64,000 nt of DNA, from the NCBI GenBank assembly GCA_902613855.1, contig CACMIX010000002.1, forward strand, positions 1 to 64,000, in the 5' to 3' direction. Each line of letters begins with the position of its first letter. Positions within the stretch are counted from its first letter, which is position 1. This DNA comes from an uncultured Pelagibacteraceae bacterium (GTDB lineage Bacteria > Pseudomonadota > Alphaproteobacteria > Pelagibacterales > Pelagibacteraceae). A program made the translations under genes and the position numbers. Under the pieces are notes generated by a model that saw only the letters and a program-made list of their open reading frames with translations, was not told the DNA's origin and did no database searches. Shown here piece by piece: positions 9,968 through 17,119 of this stretch.

Positions 9968-10121
9968 ATTTATTTGATTCGATTTTAGTAATTTATATGG
10001 TTTTTAACTTATAAATTGTATTTAATTTTAAAAATTAAGTAAAATCAATGTTAATTAGTGACAATTTATTCTTCATTAATCTATTTTTATTTGCTATTTA
10101 ACGTGAACTTTGGCTTAGGGT

Positions 10122-10147
10122 GACTTAAGTCTAGTTTATATAAACTA
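10122..10147. promoter_or_regulatory. two abutting perfect palindromes upstream of proteorhodopsin
   Basis: GACTTAAGTC (10122-10131) and TAGTTTATATAAACTA (10132-10147) are both perfect inverted repeats and touch each other directly. The second ends 34 bases before the proteorhodopsin ATG. The strong ribosome binding site AGAGAGGGAG follows at 10166-10175. TATATA inside the second palindrome could be a -10 element with TTGGCT (10110-10115) as a distant -35. The pair may be an operator over the promoter or a 5'-UTR hairpin. The remainder of the 214-base gap shows no gene. Confidence 0.45.
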
Positions 10148-10181
10148 AAAAAATAAAAACTAACTAGAGAGGGAGTTTTTT

Positions 10182-10955
10182 ATGAATAAACTAAAATTGT
10201 TTGCTTTAGCAGCTATGGCACTGATTGGATTTTCAGGTATAGCTATTGCGGCAGACGCAACCATGTTGAATCAGGATGATTTCGTAGGTATTTCATTTTG
10301 GATCATATCTATGGGAATGTTAGCAGCGACTGCTTTCTTTTTCATGGAAGTTGGTAACGTAGCAGCAGGCTGGAGAACTTCAGTTATCGTTGCTGGGCTA
10401 GTAACTGGTATTGCATTCATACACTACATGTACATGAGAGAAGTATGGGTTGCTACTGGGGACTCACCAACTGTTTACAGATATATTGACTGGTTAATTA
10501 CTGTGCCATTACAGATGGTAGAATTTTATTTAATTCTAGCTGCTATCGGTAAAGCAAATTCTGGAATGTTCTGGAGATTGCTAATTGGTTCATTAGTAAT
10601 GTTAATCGGTGGATACTTAGGTGAAGCTGGATACATCAACGCTACTCTTGGATTTATAATCGGAATGGCTGGTTGGGTATACATTCTTTATGAAGTATTC
10701 TCAGGTGAAGCTGGAAAAGCTGCAGCAAAAAGTGGAAGCAAGGCTCTTGTAACTGCTTTTGGTGCAATGAGAATGATTGTTACAGTAGGTTGGGCTATTT
10801 ACCCATTAGGTTACATATTTGGTTACCTAACAGGTGGAGTAGATGCTGACTCACTTAACGTTGTTTACAACTTAGCAGACTTTATTAACAAAATTGCATT
10901 TGGTCTAGTAATCTGGGCTGCTGCAACTAGTGTTAGCGGAAAAAGAGCTAAGTAG
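10182..10955 (+). CDS. proteorhodopsin, blue-absorbing type proton pump
   Basis: A light-driven outward proton pump with seven membrane helices and retinal bound to a lysine. A signal peptide (about residues 1-23, ending AIA-A) is visible. Key residues, in this protein's numbering, are H81 (partner of the proton acceptor), D103 (acceptor), T107, E114 (donor) and K237 (Schiff base, in FINKIAFG). The spectral tuning position is Q111 (VPLQMVEF), which in characterised proteorhodopsins gives blue absorption typical of open water. The gene is visibly less AT-rich than its neighbours, as expected for a highly expressed membrane protein. It has its own terminator. No retinal or carotenoid synthesis genes are in the window. 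Confidence 0.97.
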   Translation: MNKLKLFALAAMALIGFSGIAIAADATMLNQDDFVGISFWIISMGMLAATAFFFMEVGNVAAGWRTSVIVAGLVTGIAFIHYMYMREVWVATGDSPTVYRYIDWLITVPLQMVEFYLILAAIGKANSGMFWRLLIGSLVMLIGGYLGEAGYINATLGFIIGMAGWVYILYEVFSGEAGKAAAKSGSKALVTAFGAMRMIVTVGWAIYPLGYIFGYLTGGVDADSLNVVYNLADFINKIAFGLVIWAAATSVSGKRAK

Positions 10956-10978
10956 TTTTACTTAAAAGTTTAAATTAA

Positions 10979-11012
10979 GGGCAGGTATATTTTTATACTT
11001 GCCCTTTTTTTT
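10979..11012 (+). terminator. intrinsic terminator of the proteorhodopsin gene
   Basis: An 11-base-pair stem (10979-10989 with 10994-11004, one G-T pair, GGGC at the base) closes a TTTT loop and is followed directly by eight T residues. This is a textbook rho-independent terminator, and it separates proteorhodopsin transcription from the desaturase gene that starts 45 bases later. Confidence 0.9.
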
Positions 11013-11056
11013 GTCTGTAATAAAATTATGTATAATCACTATACATATATTTAAAA

Positions 11057-12058
11057 ATGGACGTTAAATTAGATAAATGGCACAAATGTCATGTAGACAA
11101 AGAAATCCTTAAAGAGTTATCAAAAAAATCTGACTTAAAAGGTATTCAACATATTTCTGTTTTTTTTGGATTATTAATAATAACTGGAACTTTAGCTTTT
11201 ATAACGTGGGGAACCTGGTGGTCGGTATTTTGGTTTTTAGTCTATGGAAATATTTATTCTTTCTCTAATCCATTGTGGCATGAGACAGGGCACAAGACTG
11301 CTTTTAAATCTAAATTTTTAAACGAAATTTTTTACTATGTTTCCTCTTTCATGTCGAACTTTGAACCTATAAGATGGAGATATACTCATTTCGTTCACCA
11401 TGGAAATACTTATTCTACAGAAAATCCTTTTGATCATGAAATAGAATATGGTAACAACTTAAGAGAAACTCCAAAAAGATTATTAATTAATATTATTCCT
11501 TTTTTAGATTTACTTTTTTTCAAAAAACATATTTCATTTGAAATTATTCAGCACGCTTTTGGAATTAAAACAAAAGTTATGCAAGACAGTATTCCTGAAA
11601 ATGCTCACTCGAAAGCAGTATTAAATTCAAGAGTATATTTATTTATTTGGTTATCTATTATTTGGTGGTCAATATTAGCTACAAGTTGGTTACCTGTTCT
11701 TTATTTTTTATTACCACAATTTTATGGAAAAACACTACATAAACTTGTTGCTTTTACTCAACATGCTGGCCTTGCAAGAAATGTTAAGGATCATCGTCTT
11801 ACTTCAAGAGAAATGTACTTAAACCCTGTTTTAAGTTTTTTGTATTGGAAGATGGAATACCATTTGACACACCACATGTTCCCAACAGTACCATCTTACA
11901 ATTTAGATAAGCTTCATCATCACATTAAAGATCAACTTCCAAGAACAAACGAGGGACTGATTGATGCATATAAAGAAATCATTCCAGCAATAATGAAACA
12001 ATCAAAAGAGGAAGATTATTTTCTAAAAAAAGACATCCCGCAGTTACAAAATGTCTAA
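11057..12058 (+). CDS. membrane di-iron fatty-acid-desaturase family protein
   Basis: A membrane protein of 333 residues with the three histidine boxes of the desaturase/hydroxylase superfamily: H75-E-T-G-H79, H111-F-V-H114-H115 and H269-L-T-H272-H273. Hydrophobic helix pairs lie between the boxes (about 33-65 and 190-220). The third box sits in 'MEYHLTHHMFPTVPSYNLDKLH', a pattern common in bacterial desaturases. These enzymes use O2 and ferredoxin electrons. The following genes encode a [2Fe-2S] ferredoxin and its reductase, which would supply them. The substrate is unknown: an acyl chain is most likely, and a carotenoid or another lipid is possible. The start is ATG after an AT-rich leader without an obvious Shine-Dalgarno. 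Confidence 0.85.
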   Translation: MDVKLDKWHKCHVDKEILKELSKKSDLKGIQHISVFFGLLIITGTLAFITWGTWWSVFWFLVYGNIYSFSNPLWHETGHKTAFKSKFLNEIFYYVSSFMSNFEPIRWRYTHFVHHGNTYSTENPFDHEIEYGNNLRETPKRLLINIIPFLDLLFFKKHISFEIIQHAFGIKTKVMQDSIPENAHSKAVLNSRVYLFIWLSIIWWSILATSWLPVLYFLLPQFYGKTLHKLVAFTQHAGLARNVKDHRLTSREMYLNPVLSFLYWKMEYHLTHHMFPTVPSYNLDKLHHHIKDQLPRTNEGLIDAYKEIIPAIMKQSKEEDYFLKKDIPQLQNV

Positions 12059-12060
12059 AA

Positions 12061-12075
12061 ATAGACTAAGTCTAT
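12061..12075. repeat. 15-base inverted repeat between desaturase and ferredoxin genes
   Basis: ATAGACTAAGTCTAT is a perfect palindrome around one central base and begins 3 bases after the desaturase stop. A second, imperfect GCTCT...AGAGC pair follows at about 12088-12106. TATATA at 12108-12113 lies so close to the ferredoxin ATG (12120) that any transcript from it would be nearly leaderless. The element could be an operator, an RNA processing site or a weak hairpin; nothing here decides which. Confidence 0.4.
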
Positions 12076-12119
12076 CTTTACTCACTTGCTCTATCTAGAG
12101 AAGAGCCTATATATAAATC

Positions 12120-12440
12120 ATGCCAAAAATTACATACAATACACACGATAACCAAACTCATACCATTGATGTTCAAAATGGATTGACTGTGATGGAAGGT
12201 GCAATCCAAAATGATATTCCAGGTATTGATGCAGATTGCGGCGGAGGAATGTCGTGTGCTACCTGTCACGTATATGTTAATGAGGAATGGCTTGATAAGC
12301 TTCCAAAAAAAGAAGATGGTGAGGAAGATATGTTAGATATGGCATTTGAACCAAAAAAAAATAGCCGATTAAGTTGCCAACTTATTGTTTCAGATACACT
12401 TGATGGGCTGGTAGTAAACATTCCATCAAAGCAAGGATAA
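12120..12440 (+). CDS. [2Fe-2S] ferredoxin (adrenodoxin type)
   Basis: A small soluble electron carrier of 106 residues. The cluster ligands follow the C-x5-C-x2-C ... C pattern: '[12 protein letters not shown]' near residues 40-51 and 'RLSCQLIV' near 87. The acidic stretch '[11 protein letters not shown]' between them is the usual partner-docking region of adrenodoxin/putidaredoxin-like proteins, which serve P450s and oxygenases. Here the desaturase upstream and the reductase immediately downstream (stop and start codons abut with no gap) are the natural partners. Confidence 0.92.
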   Translation: MPKITYNTHDNQTHTIDVQNGLTVMEGAIQNDIPGIDADCGGGMSCATCHVYVNEEWLDKLPKKEDGEEDMLDMAFEPKKNSRLSCQLIVSDTLDGLVVNIPSKQG

Positions 12441-13460
12441 ATGATCAAAACAGATGTATTAATTATTGGAGCAGGTCCAACAGGTTTATTTTGTGCGCAT
12501 CAACTTGGAATAATTGGATTAACTTGTGAGATAGTTGATAATTTGGATAAGGCTGGCGGACAATGTATCGAGCTTTATCCTGATAAACCTATTTATGATA
12601 TTCCAGCAATACCTGAGTGTACCGGTGAAGAATTAACTAATAATCTTTTAAAACAAATCAAACCATTTAATGTTAATTTCCACTTAAATCAAAGAGTTGA
12701 AGAACTCAAAAAAGTTGAAAAACGTTGGCACGTAAAAACTAATGGTAATAAAGAATTTGATGTTGCAAGTATTGTTGTTGCGGGAGGGGTAGGATCTTTT
12801 GAACCAAGAAAATTTTCAGTAAAAGAATGCGAAAAATTTGAGGGAAATTCTTTATTTTACTCAGTTAAAGATAAAACAATTTTCAAAGATAAAACAATTT
12901 CAATTTTTGGTGGAGGAGACTCAGCATTAGATTGGGCTATAGAACTTTCAAATACGTCTAAAGTAAATTTAATTCACCGAAGAGATGGATTTAGCGGTAT
13001 GGAGTCAAGTGTTCAAAAAGTAAAAGAATTAAATAATCAAGGTAAAATAAATTTATATACCAAATATCAATTAGAGTCTGTTTCAGGAGATAATAAAATT
13101 GATTTAGTTAAAATTAAACACGATGAGGGTGAAGTAAAAGAAATTAAATCTGATTATATACTTGGTTTCTTTGGTTTAATTATGCAACTTGGTCCAATAT
13201 TGGATTGGGGATTAAATATTGATAAAAAAAAAGTTGAGGTCAATACAGAAAATTTTGAGACCAATATAAATGGTATATTTGCAATTGGCGATATTTGTTC
13301 TTATCCAGGGAAATTAAAATTAATTCTTTCTGGTTTTCATGAAGGAGCTTTGGCTGCTAGAGGTTGTTTTAAATATGCAAAACCAGATGAAAAATTAAAG
13401 TTTGAGTTTACAACTACTTCGAAAGTTGCTCAGGAAAGGCTTGGCATTAAAAATGATTGA
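12441..13460 (+). CDS. ferredoxin--NADP reductase, thioredoxin-reductase-like (YumC type)
   Basis: A two-dinucleotide-fold flavoprotein of 339 residues. The FAD site is 'IIGAGPTGLFCAHQLG' at residues 8-23, and the NAD(P)H site is 'IFGGGDSALDWA' near 152-163. 'GGQCIELYPDKPIYDIPA' and the C-terminal 'AIGDICSYPGKLKLILSGFHEGA' are typical of the YumC-type ferredoxin reductases. The redox-active CxxC of true thioredoxin reductase is absent, so reduction of thioredoxin is unlikely even though such genes are often annotated trxB. It starts right after the ferredoxin stop codon and overlaps the GST by 8 bases. Confidence 0.9.
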   Translation: MIKTDVLIIGAGPTGLFCAHQLGIIGLTCEIVDNLDKAGGQCIELYPDKPIYDIPAIPECTGEELTNNLLKQIKPFNVNFHLNQRVEELKKVEKRWHVKTNGNKEFDVASIVVAGGVGSFEPRKFSVKECEKFEGNSLFYSVKDKTIFKDKTISIFGGGDSALDWAIELSNTSKVNLIHRRDGFSGMESSVQKVKELNNQGKINLYTKYQLESVSGDNKIDLVKIKHDEGEVKEIKSDYILGFFGLIMQLGPILDWGLNIDKKKVEVNTENFETNINGIFAIGDICSYPGKLKLILSGFHEGALAARGCFKYAKPDEKLKFEFTTTSKVAQERLGIKND

Positions 13461-14082
13461 ATTGTTTTCGTCTGACACACCTAATGGAAAAAAAATAAGT
13501 ATAATGTTGGAGGAAATAGGTTTTGAATACAAAGTTACAAAATTAGATTTAGCTAAGGGAGATCAATTTAAACCTGATTTTAAGAAGATAAGCCCTTTTT
13601 CAAAAATACCAACAATTGTTGATCATTCAAATAATAATCAAGCAGTTTTTGAATCTGGTGCAATCCTTATTTATTTATCAGAAAGAAGTGGAAAGTTTTA
13701 TGACAAAGAGAATAAATTAAATATTGATCAATGGCTAATGGCACAAATGGGATTGATAGGACCAATGATAGGACAATATCACTATTTTTACAGATTTAAT
13801 AAAGGCCTAAGTGAAGTCGGTGAAAAAAGATATTTTGAAATTACTAGAAGTATTTATGAGGTTTTAGAAGATCACTTATCAAAAAATAAATATTTAGCGG
13901 GTGAAAATTATTCAATTGCAGATATTGCCACCTGGCCATGGTTAGCTAGACACGAATGGCACGACATTGGTCTTAAAAATTATCAAAATTTATCAAGATG
14001 GTATTTAGAAATTGCAGATCGTGATGCAGTTATTAAAGGTTATGCTTTTATGGATGAAAATGCAGTTATACCTAAGCCTTAA
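13453..14082 (+). CDS. glutathione S-transferase family protein
   Basis: The N-terminal thioredoxin fold ('MIELFSSDTPNGKKISIMLEE', then 'FSKIPTIVDH' with the cis-Pro, and 'FESGAILIYLSE' binding the glutathione gamma-Glu) is followed by an all-helical domain containing 'SIADIATWPW'. This is the YfcG/YghU-like (Nu-class) layout, whose members often act as disulfide reductases of glutathione or peroxides. The ATG at 13453 is chosen because an upstream extension to 13402 would lie wholly inside the reductase gene and lacks homology. It overlaps the reductase by 8 bases, so it is co-translated with the ferredoxin system. Confidence 0.9.
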   Translation: MIELFSSDTPNGKKISIMLEEIGFEYKVTKLDLAKGDQFKPDFKKISPFSKIPTIVDHSNNNQAVFESGAILIYLSERSGKFYDKENKLNIDQWLMAQMGLIGPMIGQYHYFYRFNKGLSEVGEKRYFEITRSIYEVLEDHLSKNKYLAGENYSIADIATWPWLARHEWHDIGLKNYQNLSRWYLEIADRDAVIKGYAFMDENAVIPKP

Positions 14083-14084
14083 GA

Positions 14085-14180
14085 TTAGCTCATCAATCTA
14101 TACAAAGAACTAAATATTCCCATTCCAGACAACTCTATTGCTATAACTACAATGATTATCAAAATTAGTTTTTTGTTCAT
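14085..14180 (-). CDS. 31-residue single-helix membrane micropeptide
   Basis: I do not recognise this protein. It reads M-N-K-K, then about 14 strongly hydrophobic residues (LILIIIVVIAIEL), then a short tail ending RLMS. This is the shape of a one-pass membrane peptide with a positive N-terminus. Its ATG overlaps the TGA of the 42-residue gene upstream as ATGA, a classic translational coupling. Its stop lies 2 bases from the convergent GST stop, so with its partner it fills the gap exactly. Confidence rests on this packing, not on homology. Confidence 0.55.
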   Translation of the reverse strand: MNKKLILIIIVVIAIELSGMGIFSSLYRLMS

Positions 14181-14305
14181 TTAAGAAATAGGTAAAGTAT
14201 TAAAATTGCCCAAATAAAAGGATAATAAAAATAGATATATTTTTTTGCAAACAAGAAAGAGATAGAATTTTGATATGCAGATTTTCTTTTATTTTTTTTA
14301 GTCAT
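14177..14305 (-). CDS. 42-residue membrane micropeptide overlapping dksA-like gene
   Basis: Unrecognised. It starts at an ATG inside the last codons of the DksA-like gene (8-base overlap ATGACTAA) and ends in an ATGA overlap with the 31-residue gene. The product has a basic start (MTKKNKRKSAYQ), an aromatic middle and one hydrophobic helix (YYPFIWAILILYLFLK) at its C-terminus. The three genes thus form one tightly coupled minus-strand unit of about 740 bases. A chance open frame cannot be ruled out in AT-rich DNA, but chained start-stop overlaps argue for genuine translation. Confidence 0.55.
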   Translation of the reverse strand: MTKKNKRKSAYQNSISFLFAKKYIYFYYPFIWAILILYLFLK

Positions 14306-14825
14306 CAGCGTGAACTTTTTCATCTTTTTCATGCTTCTCTTGAGCTGCAATAGTATATTTAGCTACAGGTCGTGCCATTAATCTTTTTAATCCTATTGGC
14401 TCAGCTGTATCTAAACAATATCCATAAGTATCATCTCTAATTCTCATTAAAGCTTTATCAATTTCAGAGATTAGTTTTATTTGTCTATTGATAGCTTTCA
14501 TTTCTACATTTTTATCAGTATACGAGCTTGCCTGATCAACAATATCAGCTGAGATACTGTTGTCATCCATACTGCCATTGTAAAGTGCCTCATTGTTTGC
14601 CTTTACTAATTCTTTTTTCCACTCATTCAATTTGATTCTAAAAAAAACTTTATGTTTTTCACACATATATTTTTCAGTATCTTTTGGTATATAAGTTTTT
14701 GAAATTTTGATAGGACCTTTGGCTACAGCTATTTTTGCTTTGCTCACAATTTTAGATTTAGGTTTGCTCGCAACCTTAGCTTTTGATTTGATGACTTTTT
14801 TCTTTGCTTTGATAGTCTTTGGCAT
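14298..14825 (-). CDS. dksA: DksA/TraR-family transcription regulator with basic N-terminal tail
   Basis: The C-terminal 110 residues match DksA, which enters the RNA polymerase secondary channel and works with ppGpp. They contain a coiled-coil region (about 60-130) with 'DDNSISADIVDQAS' at the tip, and the 'YGYCLDTAEPIGLKRLMARP' block. Only one of the four zinc cysteines remains; the others are Thr, Tyr/Thr and Ala. This resembles alphaproteobacterial DksA and implies a zinc-free fold. Residues 1-40 are a Lys/Ala/Ser-rich, histone-H1-like tail that could bind nucleic acid. It diverges from the GT39 gene across 77 bases and overlaps the 42-residue gene. Confidence 0.88.
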   Translation of the reverse strand: MPKTIKAKKKVIKSKAKVASKPKSKIVSKAKIAVAKGPIKISKTYIPKDTEKYMCEKHKVFFRIKLNEWKKELVKANNEALYNGSMDDNSISADIVDQASSYTDKNVEMKAINRQIKLISEIDKALMRIRDDTYGYCLDTAEPIGLKRLMARPVAKYTIAAQEKHEKDEKVHADD

Positions 14826-14902
14826 AGGTCAATTTTGAGTTCCGGAGTATATTCAGCAAATTATGGGTGTCAAGCAACCTGATTTGATATAAATATTTAC
14901 AA

Positions 14903-16225
14903 ATGAGCGTTAATAGCAAAAATATAAATAATATTTTTTATATTTTTGTTACAGTTCATCTAATATTCTGGACTTTAATTCCATCGCTCACAAATAACAA
15001 CTTGCCTCTAGACACCATTGAAGCTTTAGCTTGGGGTAGCAATTTAGATTGGGGATTTAATAAACATCCACCCATGAGTGCTTTTTTTCCAGAAGTCTTT
15101 TATCAAATTTTTGGTTCACAAGATTGGGTTTATTATTTGCTTAGTCAAATCTTTGTAGTTATTTCATTCTATTATGTTTTTAAACTTTCTAAAGAAATCT
15201 TAAATAATAACTTATTAGGTTTAATTTCAGTTTTATTAATTGAAACTATTTATTTTTATAATTTTACTTCACCAGAATTTAATGTAAATGTTTGCCAACT
15301 TCCATTTTGGTCATTGACTGCTTATTATTCATGGAGAATATTTAGTGGAAAGAATATTAAATTTTCTGACTGTTTTTTAGTTGGTCTGTTTGCAGCTTTT
15401 GGTTTTTTATCTAAATACTTGTTTCTTTATCTTTTAGTGTCAATTGATCTTTTCTTTATTTATCTAATCTTTATCAAGAAAGATCGAAAATTTGATTTTA
15501 AATATTTGATAACTGCTGAAGTATTTTTGGTTGTATTAGTACCTCACTTTATTTGGCTTACCAACAATGAGTTTATTACTATTACTTATGGTCTAGCTAG
15601 AACAGGTTTAGAACAATCAAGCTTAATAAACCATGTTCAATTTCCTTTAATTTTTATAGGAAAACAAATTGGGATATTAATTCCATTTTTGATTTTAACC
15701 TGGCTATTAGTTCAAAAAATAAAATTTAAAATAAATTTTAAGGATAAAAAATTACTTTTTTTGTTATCCATTAATCTCTTACCAATCTTTTTAATATTTT
15801 TAACATCATTTATAACTGGATCAAAAATTAGAACGATGTGGATGACACCATTTTATTTATTTTTTGGTACATTCTTCGTCTATATGCTTCAAACTCAAAT
15901 CAATATAAAAAGATTAAAACCATTTGTAATTGGATTTGTATTCTTTTTCTTTTTATCACCAGTGCTCTATGCATATGTATCAATTTCAAAAGACGATAAA
16001 AGAACAGATTATCCAGGAAAAGAAATTGCTATTAAAACACAATACGCTTGGGACCAACAATTTGACTCGAAGATAAATGTAGTTTTAGGTAATGAATGGA
16101 ATGCTGGTAATTTATCTTTTCACTTAAAATCAAGACCAGTTTGGGAAGGTTTTGTAGAAAGATCTAAACTAGATCAATTGAAAGATTATATGTGCCTTGA
16201 TAATGTTTGTGTGGGCTCAAGATAG
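14903..16225 (+). CDS. ArnT/PMT-like (GT39-type) membrane glycosyltransferase
   Basis: A polytopic protein of 440 residues with about ten membrane helices. The first periplasmic loop carries 'PLDTIEALAWGSNLDWGFNKHPPMSAF', the acidic-plus-KHPP pattern of ArnT/PMT_2 glycosyltransferases. These transfer a sugar from a polyprenyl phosphate carrier to lipid or protein on the periplasmic side. A short soluble tail follows the last helix. The next gene, 3 bases away, encodes a GT2 enzyme of the kind that makes polyprenyl-phosphate sugars, so the two probably supply donor and acceptor steps of one surface modification. Confidence 0.8.
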   Translation: MSVNSKNINNIFYIFVTVHLIFWTLIPSLTNNNLPLDTIEALAWGSNLDWGFNKHPPMSAFFPEVFYQIFGSQDWVYYLLSQIFVVISFYYVFKLSKEILNNNLLGLISVLLIETIYFYNFTSPEFNVNVCQLPFWSLTAYYSWRIFSGKNIKFSDCFLVGLFAAFGFLSKYLFLYLLVSIDLFFIYLIFIKKDRKFDFKYLITAEVFLVVLVPHFIWLTNNEFITITYGLARTGLEQSSLINHVQFPLIFIGKQIGILIPFLILTWLLVQKIKFKINFKDKKLLFLLSINLLPIFLIFLTSFITGSKIRTMWMTPFYLFFGTFFVYMLQTQINIKRLKPFVIGFVFFFFLSPVLYAYVSISKDDKRTDYPGKEIAIKTQYAWDQQFDSKINVVLGNEWNAGNLSFHLKSRPVWEGFVERSKLDQLKDYMCLDNVCVGSR

Positions 16226-16228
16226 TTT

Positions 16229-17101
16229 ATGAAAAAGTATACAATTTTAATTCCTATTTATAACGATAGAGAGTCTTTAACAAAATTAATTGAAAATATT
16301 AATGAGGAGCTAAATGGGGTGAATTCTGAAGTATCAATTTTAGTAATAAATGATGCCTCATCACAACAAATTGTAGATACTTACCAAAATCTTGAAAATA
16401 TCCATTCTTTTGAAATCATCAATATGAAACAAAATAGAGGACACGCAAGATGTATTGCTTCAGGATTGAAATATATTTATGAAAAAAAAGAATTTGATTA
16501 TGTAATACCAATGGATGGAGATGGGGAAGATAGACCTGAAGAAATTAAAAATTTTATTGAACTTTCTGAACAGGTAGGAGAACAATCAATTATAGGAGAG
16601 AGAGTTAAGAGGTCCGAGGGATTATTTTTTCAAATATGTTACAAATTTCACAAGTTTTTGACTTTAGCATTTACAGGTCAGTCAATTAAATTTGGAAATT
16701 TTACTTGTTTATCAAAATCAACAATTGAAAAAATGTTAAAGGAAAAGGCTACTTGGAGTAGTTTTTCTGGATCATTAAGAAAATTAGAGAAAGATTTAGT
16801 ATCTTCGCCATCTATTAGAGGAACAAGATATTTTGGACCCTCACAAATGAGTTTTTTCAATTTATTAAAACATTCTTTGTCAATTATAAGTGTCTATAGA
16901 AAAACTGTATTAATTCGTTCCGCTTTATTTATTGTTTTTTACATTTTGCTAATCAAAAGTAATGCCTCAGTTATTACCTCTTTGCCTTTAGTTTTTTTGC
17001 TAATTATGATTTATTCAATTTCTAGTTTAGCTTTAAGAGAAAATATTGATGAATTTAATAATTGTTTAACAAATATTAATGATATTGAAAAAATAAAGTA
17101 A
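16229..17101 (+). CDS. GT2 glycosyltransferase, polyprenyl-phosphate sugar synthase-like
   Basis: The GT-A nucleotide-sugar fold is visible: 'TILIPIYNDRESLTKLIENI' at the start, 'KQNRGHARCIASGLKYI' and the metal-binding 'MDGDGEDRPEEI' near residue 95-106, resembling dolichol-phosphate mannose synthase and ArnC. Two hydrophobic segments (about 230-245 and 250-268) at the C-terminus anchor it to the membrane. It probably loads a sugar onto undecaprenyl phosphate for the GT39-like enzyme encoded 3 bases upstream. The sugar cannot be deduced. Confidence 0.82.
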   Translation: MKKYTILIPIYNDRESLTKLIENINEELNGVNSEVSILVINDASSQQIVDTYQNLENIHSFEIINMKQNRGHARCIASGLKYIYEKKEFDYVIPMDGDGEDRPEEIKNFIELSEQVGEQSIIGERVKRSEGLFFQICYKFHKFLTLAFTGQSIKFGNFTCLSKSTIEKMLKEKATWSSFSGSLRKLEKDLVSSPSIRGTRYFGPSQMSFFNLLKHSLSIISVYRKTVLIRSALFIVFYILLIKSNASVITSLPLVFLLIMIYSISSLALRENIDEFNNCLTNINDIEKIK

Positions 17102-17119
17102 TTTTTATAACTTTTATTT

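Noticed and set aside
11057-12058. Naming the desaturase a carotenoid hydroxylase or ketolase because it neighbours proteorhodopsin
   Set aside because: The three His boxes are shared by all membrane desaturases, and no carotenoid gene is nearby; neighbourhood alone is not enough.
12441-13460. Thioredoxin reductase identity for the flavoprotein after ferredoxin
   Set aside because: The CxxC redox pair is missing and a ferredoxin gene abuts it, so a ferredoxin reductase is the better call.
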